A stretch of DNA of 64,000 bases, from positions 1-64,000 of the forward strand of contig NZ_WOFH01000013.1 of NCBI RefSeq assembly GCF_009733595.1, read 5' to 3'. Origin of the DNA: Actinomadura litoris. Its GTDB lineage: Bacteria > Actinomycetota > Actinomycetes > Streptosporangiales > Streptosporangiaceae. The notes under the pieces are model-generated. The model was given only the letters and a program-made list of their open reading frames with translations. It did not search any database and was not told the origin of the DNA. A program made the position numbers and the translations under genes. Positions 24,820-33,782 of this stretch are shown here, piece after piece. Each line of letters opens with the position of its first letter. The first letter of the stretch is position 1.

Positions 24820-26310
24820 TCAGCGGAACTCGGCCAGCCGGGGACGGACGCCCGCGACGACCAGCACGGCGATGAGGGCGCCAGCGAGCGGCGGCAGCGC
24901 GGTCCAGCCGCGCAGCCCGCCGTCGGCGTCGGCGATCTCGGTGTCGAACGCGCGCTGGTGCACGGCGGTCAGAGCGCTGAGCGAGGCGTCGTAGGTGCCG
25001 AAGTCGCGGATCACCGTGGACGTGCGCCCCATCCGCAGGTCCACGGCCCCGGCGCGGTCGCCCTTGGCCGCGAGGTCGCGCATCCGCCGGTCGTAGTCGA
25101 GGACGACCCGGTACGCCCGGAGCACCTCCGCGAAGTTTACGCTCGCGCCGCCCCGGGCGCTCGCCCGCGCCTCGTCCCCGAAGAAGCCGAGGAAGGGGTC
25201 GGGGTCGCCCGGCCTGTAGCCCGCGATGCCGCCGTTCACGGCCGCGTAGAAGCTCTCCAGGTTCACCGGCCTGGCGCCCATGTCGGGGTAGATCACGGCG
25301 AGCGACTTGTCGAGGTAGGTCTGCTCGTAGGTGTCGGCGCGGCCGGGGTCGAGCAGGTAGCGGCTCTCGTCGGCGAACGCGCTGTGGCTGATCGCGCGGG
25401 CCCGCGACAGCGCCAGGACGGAGTCGAAGCCGTCCTGCTTGGCCGTCCTGATGTGCCCGGCGAGCGCCGACAGCAGGCCCGCGCCGACCAGGACGAGCGT
25501 GAGCGTCACGACCGTCGCCAGCACCAGCGCCGGGTTGAGCAGGCGGCGGAACGTGCGGGTGAGGTACACCTGCCCGGCGATGAGGACCAGGAGCGCGATG
25601 GCCCCGGTGACCGCGACCCACGTCCGTCCCGACAGCACCGCCGAGCGCTTCGTCTCATACGCCTGCCGGACGGCCGCGCCGCTGTCGAGCGTGATGTTGT
25701 AGGCCTTCGGCAGCAGTTCGAGCCGCATCAGGTCGGTGGCCTGCCGGTAGGCGTCGATGACCTGTTTCGGCAGCTCCCCGGGCGCGTGGTCGGCCTGCCG
25801 GTCCAGCAGCATCGCCCCACCGACGAGCCGTTCGTAGCGTCCGAGGCCCTGGAGGACCTCCTGGACGGTCGTCCGCAGGTCGGTGTCGCGGCCCGCGAGC
25901 TGCGCGGCCTGCACGGCCGCCGCGACCGCCTCCCCGCGGCGCCGCTCGTACAGGCGCAGCGACTCGTCGTAGCCGATGCCGAGCCGGTGCTCGCGCCCGA
26001 TCAGCAGGATGTTGGCGACCTGCGCGTCCATGTCGCTGAGCGAGAAGTAGAGCGCGCTGGTCGCGACCACCTGCGGGCCCGCGTCGTGCCCGATCGTCTG
26101 GACGGAGTCGCGCGCGTTCCCGACCGCCATCGTGAGCACGCCCAGCAGCGCGGCGACCGCGAGCAGCGCCACCACCGCGTAGGCGCGGATCTGCCCGGGG
26201 ATGGTGCGCAGCCATCGTCCGCGGGCGAAGGTGACCGCCCTGGTCTCCGGCTCGGCCGGCGGGACGGGTGGCAGCGCGCGGGAGACCGGCCGCCTCCGCG
26301 TCGTCGTCAT
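24820..26310 (-). CDS. glnX: GlnX-type membrane sensor/relay protein
   Basis: This 496-residue protein has an N-terminal cytoplasmic tail and four predicted membrane helices (about 42-61, 231-249, 259-283 and 470-488). Two extracytoplasmic helical domains lie at ~62-230 and ~284-469. That layout, with helical-bundle domains and no enzymatic domain, matches mycobacterial GlnX, which carries the GlnH signal across the membrane to PknG. ATG at 26310 overlaps the stop of the FHA gene by four bases (ATGA), so the two are translationally coupled. Identification rests on topology and context more than on sequence motifs. Confidence 0.8.
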   Translation of the reverse strand: MTTTRRRPVSRALPPVPPAEPETRAVTFARGRWLRTIPGQIRAYAVVALLAVAALLGVLTMAVGNARDSVQTIGHDAGPQVVATSALYFSLSDMDAQVANILLIGREHRLGIGYDESLRLYERRRGEAVAAAVQAAQLAGRDTDLRTTVQEVLQGLGRYERLVGGAMLLDRQADHAPGELPKQVIDAYRQATDLMRLELLPKAYNITLDSGAAVRQAYETKRSAVLSGRTWVAVTGAIALLVLIAGQVYLTRTFRRLLNPALVLATVVTLTLVLVGAGLLSALAGHIRTAKQDGFDSVLALSRARAISHSAFADESRYLLDPGRADTYEQTYLDKSLAVIYPDMGARPVNLESFYAAVNGGIAGYRPGDPDPFLGFFGDEARASARGGASVNFAEVLRAYRVVLDYDRRMRDLAAKGDRAGAVDLRMGRTSTVIRDFGTYDASLSALTAVHQRAFDTEIADADGGLRGWTALPPLAGALIAVLVVAGVRPRLAEFR

Positions 26311-26885
26311 GACGGGCCCCCGGGCGGCGCCAGCGTGATCGTCGTCCAGGCGCCGACGTGGATCCGGTCCCCCGCGCCCACCGGGACGGGCACGTTCACC
26401 GGGATCGGTTCGGAGCCGCCGTTGAGGGTCGTCCCGTTGGTGGACCCGGGATCGACCAGCACCCACGTGCCGTCGGGCTGCCCGAGGAGGACCGCGTGCA
26501 GGTGCGAGACGCCCGGGTCCTCCGGAAGCACGCCGAGGTCGATCTCCGAACCGCCGCGCCGCCCGATCCGCACCTCGCCGCCCGACAGCCGGACGCGCCG
26601 CTCCGGGCAGTACGGCGGGAACACCAGCCCCGCCGAGTCGGGCCCCTCCAGCGCGATCACCGAGGTGTGGTAGTCCCGGTCGGCGTTGATCACGGCCGTC
26701 AGGGGACCCGGCCTGGCCCTGCCCGGACGCGGCGGCGGGATCATCGGCCTGAGCCAGGTGTGCCGGGGGGCGGCGGGCATCTCGAACGTGGGCGCGCCCA
26801 CCCGTCCGGGGGTCTCGAAGTCGTGGCCGTCGATCTCGCAGTAGCGGCCCGAGCGTGGCGCGCCGCAGTTCGGGCAGTCCGACAT
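26307..26885 (-). CDS. FHA-domain protein with N-terminal zinc-ribbon-like motif
   Basis: This 192-residue protein has Cys4, Cys7 and Cys16 in a short N-terminal zinc-ribbon-like motif (CPNCGAPRSGRYC), a linker, and an FHA domain from ~104 to 180 with RIGRR, SHLHAVLL and DPGSTNGTTLN, the phosphothreonine-binding residues. In mycobacteria PknG phosphorylates the FHA protein GarA, which controls glutamate metabolism. This protein could be a substrate or reader of the kinase encoded in the same operon, though it lacks an obvious GarA-type ETTS motif. It overlaps the GlnX-type gene by four bases and follows the VWA gene after 4 bp. Confidence 0.88.
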   Translation of the reverse strand: MSDCPNCGAPRSGRYCEIDGHDFETPGRVGAPTFEMPAAPRHTWLRPMIPPPRPGRARPGPLTAVINADRDYHTSVIALEGPDSAGLVFPPYCPERRVRLSGGEVRIGRRGGSEIDLGVLPEDPGVSHLHAVLLGQPDGTWVLVDPGSTNGTTLNGGSEPIPVNVPVPVGAGDRIHVGAWTTITLAPPGGPS

Positions 26886-26889
26886 GGGC

Positions 26890-28227
26890 TCAGCCTCCGC
26901 CCTCGTTCGCTTCCCGGTCGCCGTGGCGGGTGCGCACCGTCCGCACGGAGCGCGTGTCCAGCGACATCTCGTCGGCCTTGGACACCCCGCGTTTCAGCCG
27001 GACGGTGCCGGTCTCGGGATCGACGACGTCCACGACCCGGTCCAGCAGCCCGGCGATCTGCTCGTTCCCGACCCGCTGGGCCAGCACGACCGCGCGGCCG
27101 AGGCGGGTCGTCGCGGTGTCCTCGTCGCCCTCGCGGCGCGCCTCCAGCCCCTCCCGGATCGCGTCGGCCAGCTCGGACTGCCCGGTGTGGTGCGCGACGC
27201 GCCCGTTGATCCGGGTGGACTTGCCCTCGTCCTCGGTCCATTCGGCGAGGACGCTGCCGTGCGCCAGCTCCCGCTCGGGCTCCTCGCCCGCCGCCGGGAC
27301 GACGATCTTCACCCAGGCCGCGCGCATCTGCCGCCCGACGTCGCCCGGCGGCACCTCGACGCACAGGTGGTACTCGCGTTCCTCGGTGCCCCACGCGCCG
27401 GTCGGGTAGTCGCCCGTCTGGCGGCCCGACTCGCTCCGGCGGCCGGTGAGGTCCTCCACGAGCGGCACCATCTGCTTCACGAACCGCAGCCGCGCGTGCT
27501 GCGGCGTCCACACGCGCAGCGCCACGTCCGCGACCTCCTTGCCCATCGCGTCCCGCGTCATCGACAGGAAGTCGGACTCCAGGTCGGCCGGGTCGGGGAC
27601 GTCGAGGAACCCGCCGAGCAGCACCGAGGTGATCTTGCGCAGCTCGGCGACGTCCCAGTCGGTGCCGACGCCGCGCGCGTCGCAGACGAAGGCGTCCGCG
27701 CAGTGCCGGAGCGCCGCGTCCAGCTCGGCGGCGCTCTCGTGCTGGTTCTTGCCGTCGGTCAGCAGGATCGCGTGCCGGACGGCGTCGCGGTGCCCCTCGA
27801 ACAGCCTCCCGGCGAGCCGCAGCCACGAGCCGATCGCGGTGCCGCCCGCCGCGTCCAGCCGCCCGATGGCGACGAGCGCGCCGCGCCGCGTCCGGTCCCC
27901 CGCCCGGACGAGCCGCTCGCCCTGCGGGTAGATCATCCTCGGCTGGTTCGCGCCGCCGACCACGGCGAAGTGCACGCCGTCGCGCAGCGCCTTGACGGCG
28001 GCGCGGGCGGCGCGCTTGGCCGCGACCAGCTTGCCGCCGTAGGACATCGACCCGGAGGTGTCGACGATGATGATCTCGGCCGCCGGGCCGCGGCGCGGCG
28101 CCTGCGCCCGCACCGGCGGGCCGGCGCTCGCGGCCTCCACCGAGACGATCGCGTGCATCTCCCGGGCGCCCGCCGGCAGGTAGGGGTTCTGGTCGACGCG
28201 GATCGTGAACTCGGGAAGGTCGCTCAT
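26890..28227 (-). CDS. VWA-domain protein of the PknG locus
   Basis: This 445-residue cytosolic protein has a von Willebrand A domain starting near residue 51 with a complete MIDAS motif DTSGSMSYGG (Asp56, Ser58, Ser60). Later metal-site residues are plausible in the segment VGTDWDVAELRK and nearby. The C-terminal half is acidic/basic and ends in low-complexity sequence. Stand-alone VWA proteins often act as metal-dependent interaction scaffolds with kinases or chaperone ATPases. Its position between the kinase and FHA genes, with 4 bp to the latter, suggests it belongs to the same signalling assembly. ATG at 28227 is clear. Confidence 0.87.
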   Translation of the reverse strand: MSDLPEFTIRVDQNPYLPAGAREMHAIVSVEAASAGPPVRAQAPRRGPAAEIIIVDTSGSMSYGGKLVAAKRAARAAVKALRDGVHFAVVGGANQPRMIYPQGERLVRAGDRTRRGALVAIGRLDAAGGTAIGSWLRLAGRLFEGHRDAVRHAILLTDGKNQHESAAELDAALRHCADAFVCDARGVGTDWDVAELRKITSVLLGGFLDVPDPADLESDFLSMTRDAMGKEVADVALRVWTPQHARLRFVKQMVPLVEDLTGRRSESGRQTGDYPTGAWGTEEREYHLCVEVPPGDVGRQMRAAWVKIVVPAAGEEPERELAHGSVLAEWTEDEGKSTRINGRVAHHTGQSELADAIREGLEARREGDEDTATTRLGRAVVLAQRVGNEQIAGLLDRVVDVVDPETGTVRLKRGVSKADEMSLDTRSVRTVRTRHGDREANEGGG

Positions 28228-28255
28228 GCCGGGCTCCCTGATCGGGTCGGGCAGC

Positions 28256-28330
28256 GGTTCACAGCACGGGGGTTCACAGCACGGGGGTTCACAGCACGGG
28301 GTCTGACAGCACGGGGGTTCACAGCAGGGT
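28256..28330. repeat. Five tandem 15-bp units at the 3' end of pknG
   Basis: The unit GGTTCACAGCACGGG occurs exactly three times from 28256 to 28300. A variant (GTCTGACAGCACGGG) is at 28301-28315, and a last copy, ending AGGGT, is at 28316-28330. On the minus strand the last unit covers the pknG stop codon and final leucines, so the array looks like slippage duplication of the gene's end. It lies in the 91-bp gap to the VWA gene. It is too short and regular for CRISPR. Confidence 0.85.
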
Positions 28331-30733
28331 CCTCGGGCGGACGGCGTTGGCCCGCTTCACCATCGCGTGCCGCCGCTCGGGGCCGCCCGCGAGCTTGGCC
28401 AGCACCCGGTAGCTCTCCTCCAGCCTCCTCCGGAGTCTCGCCTCCCGCATCGGCACGCCGAGGATCGTCTGCCCCCGCGCCGGACGCGCCGGGTCGCGGT
28501 CGGCGCGCACCCACGCCAGCGCCGCCTCCAGCACCTCGGCGGCGAACGCCGCGCGCCGCTCGGTGTCGAGCCGGAGCGCCTGCAACCGGCGGCCGGCCTC
28601 GATGAGCGAGGCCGCGTCCAGGTCGCGGGGGCGGCGCCCGCGCACCGCCGCCGCGACCGCCGCGAGCTGCGCGGCGAGGTGGTGGCTGGAGACCCGGGGG
28701 ATCGAGTCGAGCACGCGCTCGGCCCCGGCCCGGTCGCGGACGCCCAGCCTGACGCGGGCGAGCCCGAACGCGGCGCTCACGTGGGTGGGGTCGGTGCGCC
28801 AGACCGTCTCGTAGAAGCGTCCGGCCTCGGCGGTGTCGCCGCGGCACTCGTGGCAGAACGCGAGCGCGAGCTTGGGGGCGTGCTCGCCCGGCATCAGGTC
28901 GTACAGGTCGGTGAAGACGGCGGAGGCGTCGCCGGCGCGCCCGTCGGCGAGGGCGCGGACGCCGCGGTACCAGTCGACGCGCCAGTCGTCCGGGCCGTCC
29001 CGGGCCAGCTCGTCGAGCAGCGCGCCCGCCTCCGCGAGCCCGCCCAGCTCGATCCTGACCCGGACGAGCGCGAGCCTGACCTCGCGGGAGGCGACCGGCG
29101 CCGCCTCCAGCGCGGCGGCCAGGTCGCCGGGGTCGCGGGCGGTGAGCCCCGCGAGGAACGCGGCGGCCGGGTCCGAGCCGTACACCAGCGGGACCGGCAG
29201 CGCCACCGCCGCCGCCCGCGCCTCCAGCGGCACGAGGACCGACGCGCAGCCCGCGTCGGGACGCAGCCCCGCCGGTGTGCCCGCGTCCTCGCGGCGGTCC
29301 TCGCCTGGGCTGGCGACGACCTCGGCCCCGGCGGTGTGCTGCTCGGGGCCGAACAGCGCCGAGGGCGCCGGGCGGGGACGCCCGTCCTCGGCCGACAGCA
29401 CCTCCCGCAGCACGCCCGTGAGCTGCTGCGCCATCTCCGCCGCGCTCTGGAACCGGCGCGCGGGGTCGGGGTGCGTCGCCCGCCGCAGCAGCCGGTGGTA
29501 GGACTCGTGCCGCTGGAACAGCGGCACCTCCTCGCGCGGCGGCAGGCTCCGCAGGTGCCGCCGGGTGTAGCCCGCGAACGGGATGCTCAGCACGGCGAGC
29601 GTACGGCCGACCGTGTAGAGGTCGGAGGTGATCGACGGGCCGCGCGAGCCGATCTCGGGCGCCTGGTAGCCGGGCGTCCCGAAGATCGGGCTGTCGACGT
29701 CGAACGCGCGCCGCACCCCGCCGAGGTCGATCAGCTTGAGCTGCTCCTCGGACTGGATCGCGTTGTCGGGCTTGAAGTCGCAGTACAGCAGCCCGACGCC
29801 GTGCAGGTAGCCGAGCGCGCTGAGCACCTCAAGGCCGTAGGCGATCACCTGACCGAGCGGCAGCGACGCCTGCTCGCCCTCCGCGTCGCGGCGCGAGAGC
29901 AGGATGTCCTTCAGCGACCGCCCGCCGACGTACTCCATCACGATGTAGCCGGACCCGGCGTGCTTCACGAAGTTGTAGATCTTGACGATGTTGGGGTGCT
30001 CGACCTCGGCCAGGAACGCGCGCTCGGCGGTCGCGGCGGCCAGCGAGTCGGCGTCGCCGGTGTCGAGCATGCCCTTCAGCACGACCCAGCGCTCGCTGAC
30101 GTTGTGGTCGCGCGCCAGGTACACCCAGCCGAGGCCGCCGTGCGCGAGGCAGCCGAGCACCTCGTACTGGCCGCCGATCATCTCGCCCGCGCGCAGCTTC
30201 GGCGTGAACGAGAACGGGTGCCCGCAGCTCTTGCAGAAGCCCTCGGTGCGTCCCGGGCGCCCGTCCCGGCCGCGGCCGACCGCCGCGTCGCAGCGGCTGC
30301 AGAAGCGGCGGCTCTCCGGCACCCGCGGATCCTGCATGATCGCGGACGCGGGGTCGCGGGCCGGGACCGGCGGCACCTCCACCAGCCCGGCCCCGAGCAT
30401 GCCGCGCCGCGTCGAGCCGGTGGAACCGGCGGAGCCCGCCGAGCCCGTGGAACCGGTCGGGCCCGTGGAACCCATGGAGCCCGCGGAGCCGGTCGGGCCC
30501 GTGGAGCCGGTGGAGCCGCTCGGGCCGGAGGACTCCGAGGCGGGGGCCTCGGGTCCGGCGAGCACCACGACCGGCGCCGACCCGGACGCCCCGGACGCCC
30601 GCGCGGCCTCGGTCGCCTCCACCGCCGCCGGGTTCGCCGGCGGCGGCTCGGGCAGCGGCGCCATCCCGCAGACGTCGCAGAAGCCGTCGGCCTCGACGCC
30701 GCCCGCGCAGCCGTCCTGGGCGCATCGGATCAT
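28319..30733 (-). CDS. pknG: PknG-type serine/threonine protein kinase
   Basis: This 804-residue soluble kinase has the PknG layout. An N-terminal zinc-ribbon-like motif (C4, C9, C19, C22) and a Gly/Ser/Thr/Pro repeat linker (~70-109) come first. A rubredoxin-like domain (C145-xx-C148, C167-xx-C170) follows, then the kinase domain (~185-440) with the Gly loop LAHGGLGWVYLARD, Lys220, catalytic YCDFKPDN, DLG at 336-338 and APE at 358-360, and a TPR tail to the end. HRD replaced by YCD and DFG by DLG fit PknG. In mycobacteria it controls glutamate metabolism through FHA proteins. It overlaps the upstream coiled-coil gene by four bases. Confidence 0.93.
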   Translation of the reverse strand: MIRCAQDGCAGGVEADGFCDVCGMAPLPEPPPANPAAVEATEAARASGASGSAPVVVLAGPEAPASESSGPSGSTGSTGPTGSAGSMGSTGPTGSTGSAGSAGSTGSTRRGMLGAGLVEVPPVPARDPASAIMQDPRVPESRRFCSRCDAAVGRGRDGRPGRTEGFCKSCGHPFSFTPKLRAGEMIGGQYEVLGCLAHGGLGWVYLARDHNVSERWVVLKGMLDTGDADSLAAATAERAFLAEVEHPNIVKIYNFVKHAGSGYIVMEYVGGRSLKDILLSRRDAEGEQASLPLGQVIAYGLEVLSALGYLHGVGLLYCDFKPDNAIQSEEQLKLIDLGGVRRAFDVDSPIFGTPGYQAPEIGSRGPSITSDLYTVGRTLAVLSIPFAGYTRRHLRSLPPREEVPLFQRHESYHRLLRRATHPDPARRFQSAAEMAQQLTGVLREVLSAEDGRPRPAPSALFGPEQHTAGAEVVASPGEDRREDAGTPAGLRPDAGCASVLVPLEARAAAVALPVPLVYGSDPAAAFLAGLTARDPGDLAAALEAAPVASREVRLALVRVRIELGGLAEAGALLDELARDGPDDWRVDWYRGVRALADGRAGDASAVFTDLYDLMPGEHAPKLALAFCHECRGDTAEAGRFYETVWRTDPTHVSAAFGLARVRLGVRDRAGAERVLDSIPRVSSHHLAAQLAAVAAAVRGRRPRDLDAASLIEAGRRLQALRLDTERRAAFAAEVLEAALAWVRADRDPARPARGQTILGVPMREARLRRRLEESYRVLAKLAGGPERRHAMVKRANAVRPRTLL

Positions 30734-32076
30734 GGCGGGGTCCCCGTCTCCTCGGGCCCGCACTCCCTGATCGCGCGCTGGTACTCCGCCACCGCGACCG
30801 TCGATCCGCGCAGGTCGCACGGCGCCGTCCACAGCAGGTCGCGGGCCTGCCCGTAGAGCAGGGTGAGCTTGTCATCCTCGGCGAGCCCGAGGCGCGCGGC
30901 CTTCGCGCGGTAGGCCTCCAGCCGCCCGCGCAGCTCGTTGCGCCGGTCGAGCAGCCCCGCGCCCAGCCGGAGATCGCTCCAGGCACGTTCCCTGGCGTCC
31001 TCCGCCGCGCGCTCCAGCTCGGCGACCCGGCCCGCCATCTCGACCCAGCGGCCCGCCTCGCGGAGCCGCTCCAGCGCGCCGAACCGGTCGCGCAGCCCCG
31101 CGGCGAGGCCGAGCCCCGGCTCGGGCAGCATCGGCGACTCGATCTTCTCCAGCACGATCGTGTAGGTGGCGAGGACCCGCCGCTCCAGCGCCTCGACCTC
31201 GTCGATGGCCGCGGTGACCTGCTCCATCTGCTCGGCGTAGCCGTCGCGCAGCCGGGCCACGCCCGACAGCTCGCCGCGCAGCGACGACAGCGTCGAGCGG
31301 ACGCGGTCCAGCCGCGTCGTGTCGGCCTTCCCATTCTTGACGAGCGACAGCGGGTCGGTGCGGACGAGCCTGCCGAGCGCGGTCAGCTCCCGTCCCAGCC
31401 GGTCCAGCTCGGGGTGGCGGGTGCCGTCCAGCGAGTGGGCCAGCCGGGCGGTCTCGCGCCAGCCCTCCTCGGCCTCCTCCAGCGGGACGAGCAGTGCCGA
31501 CCATGCCGCGTCCGCCGCCGCGACCTCACCGGCGACGAACGCGTACGCCTCCGACATCAGCGCCACCGCCTCGTCCAGGGTCACCCGGCGCTCGCTCGGG
31601 CCGAGCAGCGTCCGCGCCTCCAGGGGGATCTCGCCGTCCGGCATCTCCACCGACAGCCCCGACAGCATCCCGGTCAGCTCCACCAGCGTCGCCGCGTCCA
31701 GGCGGGAGGCGCGCTCGCGCAGCTCCGACGCCGCGTCCAGGACGCGCTGGTAGGCGTCGAAGATCCGCCACAGCACCGCGAGCCTGGCCTGCGCCGCCTG
31801 CCAGCGCCGCCACGTCTCGCCGGTGAGCCGGGCGCCCTTGAGCAGCCGGATGCCGTGGTGGCCGTCGAGGTCGAGCAGGGAGGACGCGATCCGCTCCCGC
31901 TCCTCGTGCAGTCCGCGCAGGGCATGGTCGACGCCCTCCCGGCTCATGGGCGCGGCGGCCCCTGCCCCGCTTTCTTCCACGTCAGTCCCGCGGTCGGCTC
32001 TCTCGGTCCCCGTGAGCTCCCCCGGTCCTGGCGGCTCGGGAGCGGGAACCGCTTCCAGGATCGGGCTTGCGCTCAC
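30730..32076 (-). CDS. Helical coiled-coil protein, first gene of the PknG-type operon
   Basis: This ~448-residue cytosolic protein lacks a recognised domain. It is almost entirely helical, with heptad-like Leu/Arg/Glu patterns (HEERERIASSLLDLDG, VAELERAAEDARERAWSD) and several Trp residues. It overlaps pknG by four bases (ATGA), implying translational coupling and perhaps a scaffold role. The start is uncertain: GTG at 32076 (no Shine-Dalgarno, possibly leaderless), ATG at 31947 (MSREGVDHALRGL) or ATG at 32118. The operon promoter should lie in the 32077-32378 divergent gap. Confidence 0.7.
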   Translation of the reverse strand: MSASPILEAVPAPEPPGPGELTGTERADRGTDVEESGAGAAAPMSREGVDHALRGLHEERERIASSLLDLDGHHGIRLLKGARLTGETWRRWQAAQARLAVLWRIFDAYQRVLDAASELRERASRLDAATLVELTGMLSGLSVEMPDGEIPLEARTLLGPSERRVTLDEAVALMSEAYAFVAGEVAAADAAWSALLVPLEEAEEGWRETARLAHSLDGTRHPELDRLGRELTALGRLVRTDPLSLVKNGKADTTRLDRVRSTLSSLRGELSGVARLRDGYAEQMEQVTAAIDEVEALERRVLATYTIVLEKIESPMLPEPGLGLAAGLRDRFGALERLREAGRWVEMAGRVAELERAAEDARERAWSDLRLGAGLLDRRNELRGRLEAYRAKAARLGLAEDDKLTLLYGQARDLLWTAPCDLRGSTVAVAEYQRAIRECGPEETGTPP

Positions 32077-32378
32077 CCATAAGTGTGATCCGTGACACTC
32101 TATGAAACAAGCGTCCATCTCCGGCCGCCACCCTCCCCTTTCGCCCAGTTTTCGGGCTTTTCGCCGTCCGGCCGTTCCGCTGCGTACAGGGCGGTGAGCG
32201 GAGTGTGTCGGCGCCGCTTTCGGCGGGTGTCCAGCGCGTCCTCGGCCGCCGTCCGGTCGCGCCCATACCCTTGTGCTTCAGGAACCTCGCATCGCAAGGT
32301 GGCGTTACGCAGGTAGGTCGTCTACGAGAGGAGTGGTGAGTCCGCGGTGTCGGACCCCAGTCATAGACCCGGTGCCCG

Positions 32379-33782
32379 ATGGTGAGCGCGGCCCTGGGGG
32401 TGCTCGCGGTGGTCATCCTCACCGCCGCCACCGGATACTTCGTCGCACAGGAGTTCGCCTACGTCGCCGCCGACCGCGCGGCGCTCCAGCAGGCCGCCGA
32501 GCGCGACGCCGCCGCCCGCCGGGCGCTGCGGGTGATCGGCCGGCTGTCGTTCATGCTGTCGGGCGCGCAGCTCGGCATCACGATGACCACCCTGGTCGTC
32601 GGCTTCATCGCCAAGCCCGCGCTCGCCGAGCTGATCGAGCCGCTGCTGGAGGTGGCGGGCGTCCCGACCGGCGCGACCGGCGCGATCGCCCTCGCCACCG
32701 GCTTCGTCCTGGCGACGCTCATCCAGATGCTGCTGGGCGAGCTGTTCCCCAAGAACCTCGCGCTCGCGCGCGCCGAGACGCTGGCGCGCGCGCTGGCCGC
32801 CTCGACCCTCCTCTACCTGGCGGTCGCGGGCCCGCTGATCCGGCTGTTCGACCGCGCCGCCGAGCGCCTGCTGCGCGCCGTCGGCGTCGAGCCCGTCGAC
32901 GAGCTGCACAGCGGCGCGACGCTGGAGGAGCTCGGCGACATCATCGGCAAGTCGCACAGCTCCGGGCACCTGCCCGCCGACCTGTCCGGCCTGCTGGAGC
33001 GCGCGCTGTCGTTCGGCGACCTGACGGCGGACGAGGTCATGGTGCCGCGCCCGCAGGTCAGCACGCTGCCGGGCACCGCCACCGCCGCCGACCTCGTCGA
33101 CCTGATCCGCGAGAGCGGGCACAGCGTCTACCCCGTCTACGGGCAGGAGGTCGACGACGTCATCGGCGTCGCCGGCGTCCGCGAGGTCGCCGACGACGCG
33201 CTCGACCCCGCGACGCCGCTCGCGCGGATCGCCCGTCCGGCGCTGCTCGTCCCGGGCAGCCAGCCGCTGTACGGCGTGATCGAGCACATGCGCGACGCGA
33301 ACGAGGAGTTCGCCTGCGTCGTGGACGAGTACGGCGGCCTCGCCGGCATCCTCACCTTCGAGGACGTCGCCGAGGAGCTGGTCGGCGAGATCTCCGACGA
33401 GACCGACGCCCGCGAGGACGCCCCGACCTCGGGCCCCGACGGCTCCTGGCTGGTCGACGCCGGCATGCGCATCGACGAGGTCGGCCGGCTGACCGGCCTC
33501 GACCTGCCCGAGGGCGACGCCTACGACACCCTCGGCGGCCTCGTCATGGCCGAGCTGCGCCGGCTGCCGAGCCCCGGCGACCGCCTCACGGTCGCGCTGG
33601 ACGGCGCCGGGCAGGTCGAGCTGGAGGTCGTCAGCGTGGCGCGCCGCGTCGCGGAGAAGATCCGCATCCGCGGCTCGGCGCCGCGTCCGGCCGACCCCGG
33701 CCCGGTGGCGGTTCCGGCGGAGACCGGGCAGGCGGATTCCGGAGAGACCGACGTCGAGCAGGAGGTGTCGTGGACCCGCTGA
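32379..33782 (+). CDS. CNNM/CorC-type membrane protein with CBS pair (first of two)
   Basis: This 467-residue protein has an N-terminal DUF21/CNNM membrane domain of about four helices (MVSAALGVLAVVILTAATGY, then MLGELFPKNLALARA). A CBS-domain pair follows (~220-345, with GDLTADEVMVPR and VVDEYGGLAGILTFEDV), and a C-terminal CorC/HlyC domain with DGAGQVELEVVSV. The family exports or senses Mg/Co-type divalent cations. ATG at 32379 is used. Its 3' end overlaps the next CNNM gene by 13 bp. Together with corA and the CDF gene it adds to the metal-transport content of the window. Confidence 0.92.
   Translation: MVSAALGVLAVVILTAATGYFVAQEFAYVAADRAALQQAAERDAAARRALRVIGRLSFMLSGAQLGITMTTLVVGFIAKPALAELIEPLLEVAGVPTGATGAIALATGFVLATLIQMLLGELFPKNLALARAETLARALAASTLLYLAVAGPLIRLFDRAAERLLRAVGVEPVDELHSGATLEELGDIIGKSHSSGHLPADLSGLLERALSFGDLTADEVMVPRPQVSTLPGTATAADLVDLIRESGHSVYPVYGQEVDDVIGVAGVREVADDALDPATPLARIARPALLVPGSQPLYGVIEHMRDANEEFACVVDEYGGLAGILTFEDVAEELVGEISDETDAREDAPTSGPDGSWLVDAGMRIDEVGRLTGLDLPEGDAYDTLGGLVMAELRRLPSPGDRLTVALDGAGQVELEVVSVARRVAEKIRIRGSAPRPADPGPVAVPAETGQADSGETDVEQEVSWTR

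Noticed and set aside
28256..28330. Possible CRISPR array
   Set aside because: The five units are contiguous 15-mers without spacers, so it is a minisatellite.
28367..30856. 829-codon plus-strand open frame opposite pknG
   Set aside because: Antisense shadow of the kinase gene; the translation is Arg/Val/Gly/Ala-rich with no domain.
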